Assembly: GCA_023014485.1 (NCBI GenBank)
Contig: JAJOZX010001726.1
Coordinates: forward strand, 1 to 64,000
Direction of reading: 5' to 3'
Source of the DNA: Bathynomus jamesi
Lineage: Eukaryota > Arthropoda > Malacostraca > Isopoda > Cirolanidae
Length of the DNA: 64,000 nucleotides
Within the stretch, counting starts at the first letter, position 1. Every line of letters starts with the position of its first letter. Below, piece after piece: positions 52,681-64,000 of this stretch. The position numbers and the translations under genes were made by a program. The notes under the pieces are model-generated. The model made no database searches. It saw nothing but the letters and a program-made list of their open reading frames with translations, and had not been told where the DNA came from.

Positions 52681-55600
52681 TTAAGGTTGATTCCAAAAAC
52701 GCAGGCTTAAGACGATCGATAGAAACCTTGTCGACCTTGGAACCGCGCTGGATGAGAAATGATTTGCGCCTACGTCGGAGAACTTCATAGGGCCGTCATA
52801 TGGACATTGGAGAGGCCGTTTTGGGACAGGTACACGAACGAAAACGTGGGTGCAAGACTGGAGGGCTGGGGAAACAAAGATGTTCTGTTGGCTAGTCAAT
52901 CGAGGGGGAACAGGCTGAAGGGACTGCATGTGAGAGGAAAGTGTTTGAGCGAATTCCGTAGGATCACATGACTTATCCCCTGCAGTGAAGTAGCCACCTG
53001 GTAGCCGCAGTGTTGTTCCATAGACTAGTTCAGCCGCTGTAGTCTTCAGATCACTCTTAAATGCAGAGCGAATACCAAGCAACACGAGTGGAAGCTTATC
53101 CATCCAATGGGAGTCTTCGTGACACATAAGGGATGACTTCAGCTGGCGATGGAAGCGTTCGACGAGGCCGTTAGCTTGCGGATGATACGCACAGGTATGC
53201 GCATGTACTGTACCCAACAAGCTGGTAAACTTCTTCCAAAGCGAAGACTCAAATTGGCGACCTTGGTCAGTGATGACTTTTGTCGGCAATCGAAATCTTG
53301 ATACCCATCCATGAAGAAAGGCTCTTGCAACAGTGTCCGCTTGGATATCAGGAAGTGGGATGGCTTCAGGCCATCTGGAAAAGCGGTCGAGACAGGTGAG
53401 CAGATAACGTTGGCCTTGAATCACTGGAAGAGGGCCAACAATGTCTACATGAATTACCTCAAATCGCTGGGATGGGGGCGGAAATGCGTCAAAGGGGGAC
53501 CTGGTGTGCCTTTGGACTTTGGCACGCTGGCAGGCAAGGCACGTTTTGGTCCAATGTTTGACATCCTTCCGCATCGAGGGCCAAACAAAGCGAGAGGTAA
53601 CCAGGTGTTGCGAAGCACGGATACCAGGATGGGAGGGCTTATGAAGATCCGTGAAGACTGCTTGTCTGTGACATGGAGGGACATAAGGGCGAATAGCAGC
53701 TGTTGATACGTCGCAATAGAGGGGCACAGACAATCCTGGCATACTCATTTTCTTGAGGGAAAGTGAGTGAGTGGAGTCTTCTCTGAGCAGGTCTTGTAGT
53801 TCCGTATCCTTATCTTGATCCTGTGCAATAGCATTCCACAGTGTAGAGCTGAGGGTAACAGAAGTAATCTCTATTCTTGAAAGTGCATCCGCTGGAGTGT
53901 TCAAGACACCTTTGATGTGGCGGATATCTGTGGTAAATTGCGAGATATAATCGAGTTGCCTGATGACTCTGGGAGAGTGGTTACAGCTGTTTTTATTGAA
54001 GACAGTGACCAAAGGTTTGTGGTCGGTAAAAACACAAAACTCTCGGCCTTCAAGGAAATGTTGAAAATGCTTCACGTTTAAGTAAATAGCAAGAAGTTCA
54101 CGTTCGAAAGCACTATAACGCGTTTGGGCTGGCTGCAGCTTTTTCGAGTAAAACGCGATGGGTGCTTGTTGACCGTTAATGGTTTGTTCCAACACCCCAC
54201 CGATCGCAACATCTGATGCATCGACCGTCAGAGTTAGGGGGGCATCACTGATAGGAAATGACTGAGACAATGCACTATTGATAGCATTTTTGGCATTGTC
54301 GAACGCCTGTAAACTATCGCTACACCATACCAATTTCGTTACCTTGAGTTTGTGTGTGATCATAGCGTGTAGAGGAGCAAGAACACTGGCACAGTTTTTA
54401 ATGAACTTGTGGTAATAATTTACCAAACCTAGAAACCGACGTAACTCACGCTGATTATTTGGCATAGGGTAATTTTTTATCACTTCACACTTGTCCTGAA
54501 GGGGGGTAATTCCGTGCTGCGAAATCGTGTGACCAAGAAATTCCAAGGTTGGCTGTGCAAACACACACTTAGATGCATTAATAGTAACACCGTATTGTTC
54601 TAAGCGTTGAAAGAGGAGTGAAAGATGTTCCTTATGTTCCTCTTCCGTTGAGCTGGCCACAAGCAAATCATCGATGTAGGCATAAACAAAGTCTAAGCCT
54701 CTGGTGACCTCATCTATAAACCTCTGAAAGGTTTGCGCAGCATTCCGTAGCCCGAACGGCATCTTCACAAATTCGAATAACCCAAATGGTGTACAAACTG
54801 CAGTCTTGGGAATATCCGAAGGCTCTACGGGAATGTGGTGGAAAGCCTTAACGAGGTCTATTTTACTGAAGATAGATTTGCCGTGGAGAAGAGAAGTAAA
54901 GTCTTGGACATTTGGTACCGGATATCGGTCCGGGATGGTTGTCGAATTCAAAAACCGGTAATCCCCACATGGTCTCCAGTCTCCTGACTTCTTCTGGACC
55001 AGGTGTAGGGGAGAGGACCAACTGCTTTTGGAAGGTCTTATTATCCCAAGATCTATCATAAGCTGGAATTCCGATTTGGCAGCTTTCAGTTTGTCCGGGG
55101 CAAGACGTCTGGGTTTTGCAAACACAGGGGGACCTTTTGTTGTAATGTGATGGGTAATGGTGTGCTTAATGGTATCACCCATCTGCATCGGTTGAAGAAT
55201 TCCTGGATATAGCTGGAAAAGGCACTGGTACATGGAATTAGGGGGAACGAGGGAAAGTGCAGAGTTCGAGGCGTCCGGAAGGGCAACCTGTTTGGCAAGA
55301 ACAGAAAGCAGTGTGGCCTGGTCGCATAAGCGTCGCTTGTCAAGATCCACCAGGAGTTTGAAATGCTGGAGGAAGTCAGCGCCGATTATGGGATGCTGCA
55401 CTTGAGCACAGATGAAAATCCACTTGAAGGATCGGTGAAGGCCCAAGTTTAGTTCACGCGACTGAGTACCGTACGTGGGTATGCGTGAACCGTTAGCAGC
55501 GTATAGAGGCGGAGATTCCGAGTGCGTATGACCAGATTTTTGAGGGAATGCACTGACTGACGCTCCGGTATCGACCAAGAAATTGACACCAGAGTTCCTG

Positions 55601-55695
55601 TCCTTTATGAATAACAGGTTGGCAGTGCGAGTACTAGACGCCATTAGGACTCGCTGCTGGGGGTTTCCGACGAAAAATTGCAAGGGGAGATGCAC
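52681..55695 (-). CDS. Gypsy B pol polyprotein (1004 aa), frame-shifted near its end
   Basis: Protease: DTGAS at residues 42-46. RT: palm with '[15 protein letters not shown]' (Asp280) and YIDD at 340-343. RNase H: '[12 protein letters not shown]' (Asp492), FTDHKP at 557-562. Integrase: zinc region '[13 protein letters not shown]' with CLAC at about 719-722, catalytic Asp751 (IHVDIVGP), Asp810 (VITDQG) and Glu846 (LVERFH), 35 residues apart. One frame shift near 52786 alters about the last 40 residues, downstream of the catalytic core. All catalytic residues are present. The frame overlaps gag's end, implying programmed frame-shifting, as is common in Gypsy elements. The start given is the first Met; the real product probably begins as a gag fusion. 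Confidence 0.93.
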   Translation of the reverse strand: MHLPLQFFVGNPQQRVLMASSTRTANLLFIKDRNSGVNFLVDTGASVSAFPQKSGHTHSESPPLYAANGSRIPTYGTQSRELNLGLHRSFKWIFICAQVQHPIIGADFLQHFKLLVDLDKRRLCDQATLLSVLAKQVALPDASNSALSLVPPNSMYQCLFQLYPGILQPMQMGDTIKHTITHHITTKGPPVFAKPRRLAPDKLKAAKSEFQLMIDLGIIRPSKSSWSSPLHLVQKKSGDWRPCGDYRFLNSTTIPDRYPVPNVQDFTSLLHGKSIFSKIDLVKAFHHIPVEPSDIPKTAVCTPFGLFEFVKMPFGLRNAAQTFQRFIDEVTRGLDFVYAYIDDLLVASSTEEEHKEHLSLLFQRLEQYGVTINASKCVFAQPTLEFLGHTISQHGITPLQDKCEVIKNYPMPNNQRELRRFLGLVNYYHKFIKNCASVLAPLHAMITHKLKVTKLVWCSDSLQAFDNAKNAINSALSQSFPISDAPLTLTVDASDVAIGGVLEQTINGQQAPIAFYSKKLQPAQTRYSAFERELLAIYLNVKHFQHFLEGREFCVFTDHKPLVTVFNKNSCNHSPRVIRQLDYISQFTTDIRHIKGVLNTPADALSRIEITSVTLSSTLWNAIAQDQDKDTELQDLLREDSTHSLSLKKMSMPGLSVPLYCDVSTAAIRPYVPPCHRQAVFTDLHKPSHPGIRASQHLVTSRFVWPSMRKDVKHWTKTCLACQRAKVQRHTRSPFDAFPPPSQRFEVIHVDIVGPLPVIQGQRYLLTCLDRFSRWPEAIPLPDIQADTVARAFLHGWVSRFRLPTKVITDQGRQFESSLWKKFTSLLGTVHAHTCAYHPQANGLVERFHRQLKSSLMCHEDSHWMDKLPLVLLGIRSAFKSDLKTTAAELVYGTTLRLPGGYFTAGDKSCDPTEFAQTLSSHMQSLQPVPPRLTSQQNIFVSPALQSCTHVFVRVPVPKRPLQCPYDGPMKFSDVGANHFSSSAVPRSTRFLSIVLSLRFWNQP

Positions 55696-56408
55696 TTCCT
55701 AGCCTTCTTTCCAAATTTAGAGTGGTAGAAGCAGATCTTCCCGGAACTCGAACGATGCCTCTTCGTAAATCTTGACCGAGAATGGCTTCTTTGCCGTTGA
55801 TTTTGTAGCAGAGAACAAACGTGGTTGAGTTGTTGACTTAACTCTTCCACTTTCAACTCCAGTTCCGATTGTGTGTTCACGTTGTTGACCGGAGCTGTGT
55901 CAATCTCCACTACTTTGTCGGCAGTTTCTGCTAGTTTATCAACTGGAGTAGCAGGATCCATAGTGGCCAAGACACGCTGAGCTGATGGAGGAAGTTTCTG
56001 CAAGAACAACTGTCTAAAGATGTCCTTATCGAAGGTTTGTGCGCGTTCGCCTAGAGCGCACTGCATAGCCCTCAGCATTTGAGTGGGCTTACGGTCTCCA
56101 AGTTCTTCTTTTGAGATTAACTGATGTAGTTTCTCACGCTCGGAGACAGTGGTGCGGCACAGGATGGCAGACTTCAGATCGTTGTATGGGTCCTCACTCG
56201 TGGAAGTAGACACGATGACGTCACGGACTTCAGAGATGATGCTCGCTGGTAGAGAGGACAAAACATGATCGTATTTTGTCCTGCTAGCGGTGATCCTTCC
56301 CAAGTTGAATTGTGATTCCACTTGGTGGAACCAAATAAATGGATCACCCGGCCAGAAGACGGGGAGCTTTACGCTCAAGTGGGAGATGGCACCAGCGTCG
56401 TCAGGCAT
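55644..56408 (-). CDS. Gypsy B gag
   Basis: 254 residues from [20 protein letters not shown]. '[19 protein letters not shown]' and '[20 protein letters not shown]' are characteristic of a widespread arthropod Gypsy gag. The C-terminus is basic ([17 protein letters not shown]) with a degenerate knuckle [14 protein letters not shown]. It forms the particle and packages RNA. No stop or frame shift is present; it overlaps pol by 52 bases. Confidence 0.9.
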   Translation of the reverse strand: MPDDAGAISHLSVKLPVFWPGDPFIWFHQVESQFNLGRITASRTKYDHVLSSLPASIISEVRDVIVSTSTSEDPYNDLKSAILCRTTVSEREKLHQLISKEELGDRKPTQMLRAMQCALGERAQTFDKDIFRQLFLQKLPPSAQRVLATMDPATPVDKLAETADKVVEIDTAPVNNVNTQSELELKVEELSQQLNHVCSLLQNQRQRSHSRSRFTKRHRSSSGKICFYHSKFGKKARKCISPCNFSSETPSSES

Positions 56409-56660
56409 CTTCTCCTATGCTTGCTGACGTACAAGCAAGACGACAAGTTACCAACGAAGGAGTGGAGAATACGAGCGCAGGCACAGAGCGCACGGGCAGG
56501 GGTGAGGGGCAGAGGGCACGAACGACGTTACAGTGTAGTCCTAGTCGTTCGGGTAAAAGGGGGGAATCCAACTCCGGGGTCACCAATTGTTGGTTTTCGT
56601 CGTCGTCGTCGTTGGGCCTAGGCAAGCTACGGCTTGGGACCGTAGCGCATCTATCCGGTA
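56409..56660 (-). other. Gypsy B leader and primer-binding region
   Basis: Between gag start and the 5' LTR. A (GTC)n-like CGTCGTCGTCGTCG run lies at 56598-56612. No canonical TGG-starting primer-binding site abuts the LTR as I place its edge, so the edge could be off by a few bases. Confidence 0.5.
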
Positions 56661-57054
56661 TAGGTTAACCTGGATGATGTAGCCATAAGCACTTCCGCTG
56701 GTTAAGTGCCAACCAGTGATTATCTCACTAGCCGTATTGAGTCCGTTAGGCGAAACTGCGACAGTACCAAGGATGGAAAATATAACCCTTGGATTTCTAT
56801 TATTTATTTGCAAAATGGACATGGTATTAGATTAAAATAATTATTTGAATATAAATAATTAACTGACAATTGTGATATATAATTCATTATGTTTACATAC
56901 AATAAAATAATACAGTATACATAAAATTAGTATTAATGTGGTTTACAATTGAATTATGATGGTAACTAATTTAAAATGAATTTATAGCTATTCCGAAATT
57001 CAAGACGGTAAAATTAACATTTATCTTGAAACTAAAATAAGAGTATTCACTACA
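56661..57054 (-). repeat. 5' LTR of Gypsy B
   Basis: Partner of 52205-52595. It is directly followed by CCAGTTTTGTACGCTGATTC, which belongs to the element at 57061-59355. Confidence 0.9.
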
Positions 57055-57060
57055 CCAGTT

Positions 57061-59355
57061 TTGTACGCTGATTCCAGATCTGTTTTCTGTTTCCTCAAGC
57101 ACATTTAGTTATTGAAATATGACTGGTGTTAATTTCAGCACAATTTATCGTAAAAGTACAACTTTATTCAAAAAAGAAATGTACACCAACCTAAAAACGT
57201 TGCGAGTACGATTTTCTTTGGTAAACCTTGTCCGGATCGTCGCGGTACAACATCCAGCAGTAGTCTGCCAGCATACTTTCGTTCCAGAAACCTTGGTAGC
57301 GATTTTCCATTGACTGGATGTCTTGATGGAAGCGTTCCCCCTGTTTGTCACTCACCGTGCCAAGGTTTTCGGGAAAGAAATCTAGATGTGAATGTAAAAA
57401 ATGTATTTTCAAGGATATATATGCATCGAGCAGTTTTTGAACTCCATCTTTATATGCGGAAAACTTGTGGTTACCCAAGAAGTTTCCAAAAATCCATTTG
57501 AAAGCCTGCCATGCTTTTAATTCTAAGGCATTGAGGGTTCCTGCGGAGCCTCCCTGATTTGGGGCACGATAAAGATTCCCTCCTTCAATTTCGCGGCACT
57601 GATGTTTGGAAATTTCTCAATAATGTATCGAAACCCTCCTGAATTCGCCTTACCCATCGCTTTCATAAAATTTTTCATTAAGCCGAACTTAATGTGGGGA
57701 GGAAAATCTTCTTTGGATCAACTAAAGGAACACACTGGACACTGCCCGTTCCTGGCTCGTATGTGCTTCTTTGATGCCAGTCACGTCTGATGTAATGATC
57801 CGCGGTAGCACGGCTGTCCCATAGGCATAGGAAACAACAGTATTTCGTGAACCCTCCTTGCATGCCCATTAACATACCAATAACTTTGAGATCACCACAG
57901 ATATCCCATTGATAAGTGCTGTATTGGATTGCTTCGAGTAGTATGTTTATGTTATCGTACGTCTCCTTTAGATGAACGTAGTGGGCGATCGGGCTGGACG
58001 GCTTTAAGTTCCCGTTATGCAGCAGAACCGCTTTCAAGCTTCGCTGTGAGGAATCAATGAAGAGGCGCCACTCAGATGGTGCGTGTACCTGTGACAAGTT
58101 CTCGAAAAGTCCATTGATATCATGGCAGTAACAGAGCGGACCGTGTACTGTAAAGAATGTCGCCAAATCATGGTTTCGTTTTCGATGGTGACACACTCGG
58201 ACGTTCTTCTGAAGTAAGTGTTTCTGCTTGAGTCTCGAGGAGAGAAGTTCTGATTTCTCTTTGGAGAGGGCTAGGTCTCTAATGAGGTCATTCAACTCGT
58301 TTTGGGTAAGCCTCTCCGGCTCCGATTGCTCTTCGTCAGGTGTTTAGTCAAGATCGGCTGAAGATTCCACATCTCCGCCGATCGCACTTTCGTCGGATTC
58401 CCTTTCGTCTTCTAAAAAGTCGAGTCCATGCTGTGGAGGTACCGGAATCGGCATCGTGTCATCGTGAGGGATCAGTCTGATCGCGGAGTCTACGTTCGGA
58501 TAAACGATGTTATGCTTGTTCTTCACGGAGAATCCAGTTATGTTAACATTGCAAAAGTAACAATCGCCATGATAGCGAACGGCATCGACTTTTTCTTTGA
58601 TTCAACCAGTCACGTAATCCATTCGAACAAGCGGTACAGATAACATGTAGCGCCTACGCCTTATCTTGGTCGTCTAGTGGACAGCCGAAGTATAACCGGT
58701 AAGTTTTCCGAAGATCCATCATGATTTACGCCGTTGTGATTTAGTCGCGACGAGCCGCACACGTAACAGAAATTGTCGGGGTGATTTTCACACTTTCGAG
58801 ACATGGTGATCGATGAGTGGGTTGATATAAATCACCTTAAAAAATAAAATGTGGAAGTGGGAGACACAAAAAAAACAACACAACTAGACATGTGACTGTT
58901 ACGCCAAAGAATAAAAGGGTGTACATGTGCAACATTTGCAAATTTGTGGCCAGCACCTACTATCACCTAAAAACACCCCAAGACAACCCGCGGAAAACCT
59001 AAGTTGAAACGACAAAATGCCGTACATGAGGGTACAGAAACGATAAAGCAAAAACCTACACCTAAGCTGTAACGACAAAATACTCCGCTACATGTATAAA
59101 GGACGCATATTATATAGCATATTATATATTGTGTATATATAGTATTATATATTATATTATATATAGTGATATGCATATTATATATATTATAGTATATTAT
59201 ATATATATTATATTTATTATATTATATCATAATCGGTCTCATCTCGAAAACTAGACGTGCTAGAGGAAAACCGAAAACAGATTTGGAATCAGCGTACCAA
59301 CAGCTATCTAGCCCACACATAATTATATCTGATGAAAAATACTTGTTGGTCAGTG
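57061..59355 (-). mobile_element. unclassified TIR transposon ('CACTGG' family), copy 3
   Basis: The right end, read inward from 59355, is CACTGACCAACAAGTATTTT, with GTACGCTGATTCCAAATCTG further in and CTCTAGCACG after it. The left side (57063 on) has GTACGCTGATTCCAGATCTG and TCAAGCAC, the same inner motifs inverted, but the outermost ~70 bp are missing where Gypsy B's LTR begins. It carries the most complete protein of the family. 59100-59225 is a TA-rich repeat tract inside. Confidence 0.72.
57191..58804 (-). pseudogene. 'CACTGG' family protein, longest copy, frame-shifted
   Basis: Starts MSRKCENHPDNFCYVCG at 58804; frame shifts near 58670 and 58560, a stop at 58345. Then 205 codons (57678-58295) are open: 'ELNDLIRDLALSKEKSELLSSRL', 'WRLFIDSSQRSLKAVLLHNG', 'IAHYVHLKETYDN', 'ICGDLKVIGMLMGMQGGFTKYCCFLC'. 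The missing-in-copy-1 segment follows (about 57690-57480), then 'HSHLDFFPENLGTVSDKQGERFHQD' to the stop at 57191. Conserved acidic residues (DSS, GDL, GERFHQD) could form a DDE/D site; copy 3 has Lys where copy 1 has Glu just before QGERF. The CFLCLWDSR pair suggests an extra zinc site within the core. Function as a transposase is inferred. Confidence 0.72.
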
Positions 59356-59483
59356 GAATCAGCAAAAGCAACGGCGTCGGTATCGGCTAAGTTTTGACAC
59401 ACACACAAAAGAACAAAAAAAAAAAAAAACCCGAGGTCGATGTATTTTTTGGAAAAAATAATTGATGGAACAACACACATATG

Positions 59484-60177
59484 CAGGGTGTTCGAAAAGT
59501 CCCGTCACCCCCTACAAAATGTACATATTGTAATATCAATTTTATTTTTGTGTCATTAATTATATTTATATGTGGTAGGTGTAATTTAAGAAACAAGTCA
59601 CAAGCAACAATTACTTTACAGTAATTACAGTAATTACAGTTACTAATTAAGAATATTTGTGTGTGCACCATGACGGGTGGTATGGTTTCGTGAAGAGATC
59701 TTTTGTCATGTGAATTCTCATTGTGGACATGGGGACTACAAGTTCTTGCGATCGTTTCCGAAGTGATTTTTTCGGTGAACGAGCCACCGATGCAATCATA
59801 ACTTCACCTTGTTCTGCTCGCGTTGTTGGTCTTCTCGACCGTGGTCTGTCCTTGATGGAGCCAGTTTCAAACAGCTTTTTCTCCCAGCGTAATACCGTCT
59901 TGTTTGGTGGTGTAGCCTTATTGAATCTTGTGTTGAAATCATTCTGGATATGCATGCATCGTTTTGCCAGTATGTGACCTTTCATGAGCCCATGTGCTCA
60001 TCACTATCCTTTCCTCCAGAGTGTAAGTGGCCTGTGCTGCCATTGTTCACACAACTCTAATACCTGGAAAAGAAAAAAAAATCAATGACACATAAATTCA
60101 ATTAATCACACAAAAATAAAATTGGTATTACAATATGTACATTTTGTAGGGGGTGACGGAATATTTCTAACACCCTG
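59484..60177 (-). mobile_element. mariner-like deletion derivative with ~70-bp inverted ends
   Basis: Ends CAGGGTGTTCGAAAAGTCCC and, read inward from 60177, CAGGGTGTTAGAAATATTCC continue as inverted repeats through CACCCCCTACAAAATGTACA. TA follows the right end. Confidence 0.85.
59647..60045 (-). pseudogene. N-terminal DNA-binding part of a mariner transposase
   Basis: Begins MAAQATYTLEERIVMSTWAH near 60045; frame shift near 59985, then 'IQNDFNTRFNKATPPNKTVLRW' and 'TGSIKDRPRSRRPTTRAEQ', the helix-turn-helix half of mariner-type enzymes. It stops before the catalytic domain. Confidence 0.75.
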
Positions 60178-61254
60178 TAGATCATCACAAAATAATATAT
60201 CGGAAACAAGAACTCGGTCGTTGCATCGAAGATTAAGGTCACAATTTGGGATCAAAGGTGAAATAGAGGTTGATGCCATAACTTTTAAACCGCTCTACCA
60301 CAAATGATTGAAACTCCACACATATGTCGGATATGACGATATCCTTTAAGGTATTCTCAGTATATCGCTTCCTCGCACCAACAAGGAAGTTTATACTGTT
60401 TAATTAATCTGACTGCGAGGTTCCGGGACAACACTTTATACCCTTGCTTCAATGGCGTCCTCTCTCTCTCTCTCCGTCCATTGAGAGACGGTAATGCTTT
60501 TTCTTGGAAGGATATAAATTATGAGTTTTCCTTTGTAGCCTTTATTTCCAAGGTTTGGAAACACTTTTAAAATACTAGATTTCTTTTACACTACAGAGTA
60601 ATTAGAGAATCAAATCCTTAACACAACACTTGTTTAGAGTCGTAAAACGAAAGAGAACCCAATTTGGTTGACTAACCACTCGAAAGGTGCGGCACGAACT
60701 GCCTTCCTCGAGGTATTTTCCCTCGAGGAGTTTCCGTGGTGCCACGTTTACAAAAGATTATTAAATCGCAAAGTCCTATTATAACAATGATATTAGTCAA
60801 GAATTTATATAATTGTGGTTCGACACAACTCTTTTTAGCAAAAGAATTTATATAATTGTGGTTTATAATAGTCGAAAAGAACATTTAGAATTTAGGAATC
60901 TCTGTTTAAGATTATAGACGTGGCAACACTGTTTTTCGTTTGGTTAAAGAAAGTATGCAGAGAATCCGCTTGGCATCGAGGCACTCTATACAAACATTAA
61001 AAATTTAACGAATTCATATTTTAATTTATACGAACAGAACAATATTTTTAAATTTCAACAAAATTTATTGTCCTGTGAAAAATCTTTTTTCCACACATAT
61101 ATGAATGAATCATTACAAGACGATGTGTTTCGAGCAAAACTCAGGTCCCTGCATCAAAAGTGAATATCACAAATAAAGATCAAAGGATGTCCTTTGTCCA
61201 TGCATAACTTTTAAACCATTACATAAATTGAAGAAACTTCACATACATATGAAT
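60178..61254. other. gene-free region with diverged repeat pair
   Basis: 60210-60330 and 61140-61255 are diverged copies of one sequence (shared CATAACTTTTAAACC, then TTGAA, ACTTCACA/ACTCCACA, CATATG). A 22-bp direct repeat (AAGAATTTATATAATTGTGG) occurs at 60799 and 60842. A hairpin GGCAC..GTGCC with TCGAGG..CCTCGA lies at 60691-60739. (CT)n at 60460-60476. Confidence 0.6.
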
Positions 61255-64000
61255 CAGTGGCGTAACTAGGGTGGGGCAGGTGGGGCAGGTGGGGCGCGTG
61301 CCCTGGCCGCCAAATTTGGGGGGGCGCCATTTTTATGATTTTAAAAAAAAAATTAAGAGTAAAAACATGTTCTTTTGGAAATGTACCGGTACCATATCTC
61401 TAGCCATCGAATTTCCATGAATTTCAGATTTTTAACTTCATTTAACTTTATTAATTCATTCTATTTTTATTAGAATTTTATTATGAATTATTAATTATTA
61501 ATTTAGTCTATTTTTTTGGTTTCTTTCTCTAGAAAATTTTACCATGAAGCGAACATTGCCGATACCGAAAAGTCCGAAAAAGAAGCTGAGTGGAGCAGAA
61601 GGCAGGAAGAAAAGAAAAATGCAAGAAGCAGAAGCTAAAAAGTCAAGTGGCTTTATGATGTCATTTCTTGAACAGCAACAAGCTGGTCCTTCATCAGCAT
61701 TAACTGCATCAGATATGAGTGTTGACCAACCCGCCAGTGTATCAGAAGGAGAATTAAGTGTCTTTCAAGAACCAGAAGTGTCTTTCAAGAAGCCAGAAGA
61801 TACTAAAACTTTGAGTAGCGAAAAGCAGGACAGAAATGGTCACATTGGGTTCGAAGTATTTTCAAAATAGTGAAGGGCCATTTGTTCCCACACAAACCCG
61901 ATCAATGAATGAAAGATGGTTTAAAAGAAAGTTGGGAAATGGATGTGGAGAAGAAGTTTGGCGCTCATGGCTTGTTTATTCTCCAGAGAAGAAAGCAGCT
62001 TTTTGCTTTTGTTGTTTGCTATTTTCTCAAATTGACAATCAGTCTTCATTGGAGCAAGAAAATGGGTTCAATCATTGGAAAGCACCAGGAAGGCTTAGCA
62101 CCCATGAAAATGCAAAAAATCATCGATACTGCTTTACCCAATGGAAGGAAATGGAAATAAATCTTTTAGAAAACAGAGGAATCATTGACGTAGAGCTTCA
62201 AGCTCAAATTGCAACAGAAAAACAGAAATGGCGAGATGTTCTCCACAGAATTCTCCATTGCATAAAATTTTTAGCAACTCAGAACCTTGCATTGCGTGGT
62301 CACAAGGAATCCCTTAGACAGGAAGAGGAAAGCAATATTGGAAATTTTCTTGGGTTATTAAAATTGTTGGCAAGGTTTGATCCTGTCATGAAAGAACATC
62401 TCAGTATTGTGGAAAAGCACCCTGGAAGAACATCATATTTATCTCCTTTAGTGCAGAATGAATTTATTCAGCTGATGGCTTCTACTGTTCGCCAGAAATT
62501 GTTACAGAGCATTCGTAAGGCCAAATATTTTGGCCTCATGTTTGATTCTACTCCAGATCAAGCACATCGAGAGCAAATGGCAGAAACAGTTCGTTATGTT
62601 GATATTGATTTTCAGGAGAAAACAATTTTTATAAAAGTCTTTTCTTGGATTTATCCAATTAAAACGAAAGGATGCTGAAAACATTGTGGAAGTGATTTTG
62701 GAACAACTGGAAAAAGACAAAATGCCGTTAGAAGACTGTCGATCTCAATGCTATGACAATGCTGCAGTTATGGCTGGTTATAAAAGTGGTGTTCAACAGA
62801 GGATTATTGAAAAAAATAGCAAAGCTATTTTTGTAAACTGCGATAATCACTCTCTCAATTTGGTTGGAGTGCGTGCTGCTAACCATGATGCAGTGATGGT
62901 GACTTTTTTTGGTGCAATTCAGTCGCTTTATTCATTCTTTTCACGTTCAACTCTCCGTTGGCAAAAGCTGAAAGATGCCATACCAATAGTTGTCAAATCC
63001 GAATCTGAAACTCGATGGAGTTCCAGAACAGAGGCTGTGAAGCCTGTTCATGAATACTTTGATATTATAGTGGAACTCTTGCAAAGCATGGTTGACGATC
63101 AAAATGAAACTGCTGATACAAGAGGTGATGCAAGGCAGCTGCTGAATCAAATTTTGACTTTTCATTTCTTGGCTTTGCTTGGATTTTGGAACAAAATTCT
63201 TGTTCAGATTGATCGTGTTCAAAAACGACTCCAAGATCATACCATGAACTTTCATGATGATGCTTATGATTTAAAAGCCCTTCAAGATTATTTTTTAAGC
63301 AGTCGAGAATCATTGGCCAGTGAATCACTTGAAGCAGGGCTGAAACTGTGTGATGAATGGGATATTCAAGTAGAAAGACGCCCCAGAAAGAAGAAACAAA
63401 TGCCTGGTGAAAAAGCCAAGGATGTAGGGTTAACTGCGAAAGAAGAAATGATGAGAATAATGAAAGAAACTATTGATCGTCTCCATATTGAAATGGAAGA
63501 AAGATTTGTCCGTCTCCATGACTTGGATTCAAAATTTGGATTTCTTTTAGATGCTAGAGGATTATTGTTTGACTCAAATGAAAGCAACAGTAGTCATGAC
63601 GTAAATATCTTAAAGAAAAGTTGTCTCAACCTTGGACAGTTTTATAGCAATGATATTGACTGACGGCTTTGAGCTTTATGAAGAAATCCTGGATTGTAAG
63701 ATGCTTCTGAAAAGTCGCCCAAATGTTCAGATTTCTAAAGCTGAGGAACTCCTCAAGTTTATTGTTCAGTATGGAGATGAAGATGTTTTTCCAAATTTGA
63801 GAGTAGCTATTTTGATAATGCTCACTATTGCAATTTCAATTGCCAGCTGTGAGCGATCTTTCAGCAAGTTAACATTGATCTTATCATATTTGAGAGCTTC
63901 AATGGGCCAAGAAAGACTTTCTGCTTTAGCCTTGCTCAGCATTGAACGTGAGGAAACTGAAATAACAAATTTTGATGACATTATTGATAAGTTTGCATCA
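61255..64000 (+). mobile_element. hAT element with TTF/ZMYM-like transposase, cut by the window end
   Basis: The left end CAGTGGCGTAACTAGGG is a typical hAT terminal sequence, followed by a GGTGGGGCA tandem repeat (61271-61297). The transposase fills 61544 to beyond 63990 on the plus strand. The right end lies outside the window. Confidence 0.85.
61544..64000 (+). pseudogene. hAT transposase, ZMYM1/TTF-zinc-finger type, frame-shifted, partial
   Basis: It starts MKRTLPIPKSPKKKLSGAEG (61544). After a frame shift near 61850 comes the TTF-type zinc finger (RSMNERWFKRKLG, 'AFCFCCLLFS', 'STHENAKNH'), then a DUF4371-like part (HKESLRQEEESNIGNFLGLL) and the first Asp in 'YFGLMFDSTPDQAH'. After another shift near 62665: 'QCYDNAAVMAGYKSGVQQRI' (second Asp) and 'NCDNHSLNLVGVRA', a long linker, and after a third shift near 63661 the hAT dimerisation domain 'SIASCERSFSKLTLILSYLR'. 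Three frame shifts make it a pseudogene. The C-terminus runs to or past the window end. Confidence 0.87.

Larger units (their letters stand above)
52205..57054 (-). mobile_element. Gypsy LTR retrotransposon B, nearly intact
   Basis: LTRs of 391 and 394 bp (52205-52595, 56661-57054) differ at about five sites by eye. In transcript sense they start TGTAGTGAATAC. The polypurine tract GGTGGGGGAGTG abuts the 3' LTR (52596-52607). gag and pol are both open and overlap by 52 bases. The left flank is Gypsy A's LTR and the right flank is the 'CACTGG' element copy 3. I find no convincing target duplication. Confidence 0.92.

Noticed and set aside
58905..58930. AAAAGGGTGTACAT as the missing end of the Gypsy A 3' LTR
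   Set aside because: Only 14 bases match and the following sequence differs; a match this short is expected by chance in a window this size.
60691..60739. Transcription terminator-like hairpin
   Set aside because: A bacterial-type terminator has no meaning in this eukaryotic context; it is kept only as a hairpin.

Overview
This window is eukaryotic repeat DNA. It looks like the genome of an arthropod, most likely a decapod crustacean. The pointers are a LINE whose reverse transcriptase tail resembles copies I know from crabs and shrimps, many mariner/Tc1 relatives with 'GGGTGTCC' ends, BEL and Gypsy LTR retrotransposons, and very abundant (AT)n, (AC)n and (CT)n microsatellites. No host gene could be identified with confidence. 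Almost every protein-coding stretch belongs to a transposable element, mostly broken ones. The species call is inference.

Layout, left to right. 1-2001 is a pogo-like element with 53-bp inverted ends, holding a mariner deletion derivative (475-1360). 2002-4255 is non-coding and carries two severely 5'-truncated LINE tails. 4256-17379 is a complete BEL/Pao retrotransposon on the minus strand (784-bp LTRs, 5-bp target duplication). It is interrupted by a hAT element (7003-11840), itself interrupted by an unusual terminal-inverted-repeat element (9642-11620). A 173-bp near-perfect palindrome also sits in its gag. 17531-19774 is a transposase-like gene of a family I cannot name. 20791-21495 is a mariner derivative. 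21503-26354 is a three-layer nest: a mariner, split by a LINE, split by a hAT MITE, each with visible target duplications.

26391-39060 is hairpin and microsatellite country. It contains large palindromes, a LINE fragment, a Tc1 element (29963-31196), mariner remnants, two MITEs and short tandem repeats. 39250-40573 is a second copy of the unusual element. 40761-42124 is a mariner with a complete 359-residue transposase. 42280-42690 looks like a Pol II promoter followed by a short reading frame. 42736-52203 is a decayed Gypsy element with 1.6-kb LTRs. 52205-57054 is a nearly intact Gypsy element on the minus strand. 57061-59355 is the third copy of the unusual element. 59484-60177 is a small mariner derivative, and 61255 to the window end is a hAT element with a TTF/ZMYM-like transposase.

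The best candidate for something undescribed is the element family at 9642-11620, 39250-40573 and 57061-59355. Its three copies share a cysteine-rich N-terminus and a possible RNase H-like core. They also share imperfect 95-120 bp terminal inverted repeats that start CACYRG/CACWGR and contain an internal CGCTGA motif. The second family of interest is the transposase-like gene at 17531-19774. The window also records insertion order, from nesting and from LTR divergence counted by eye (about 1% for both the BEL element and the minus-strand Gypsy).
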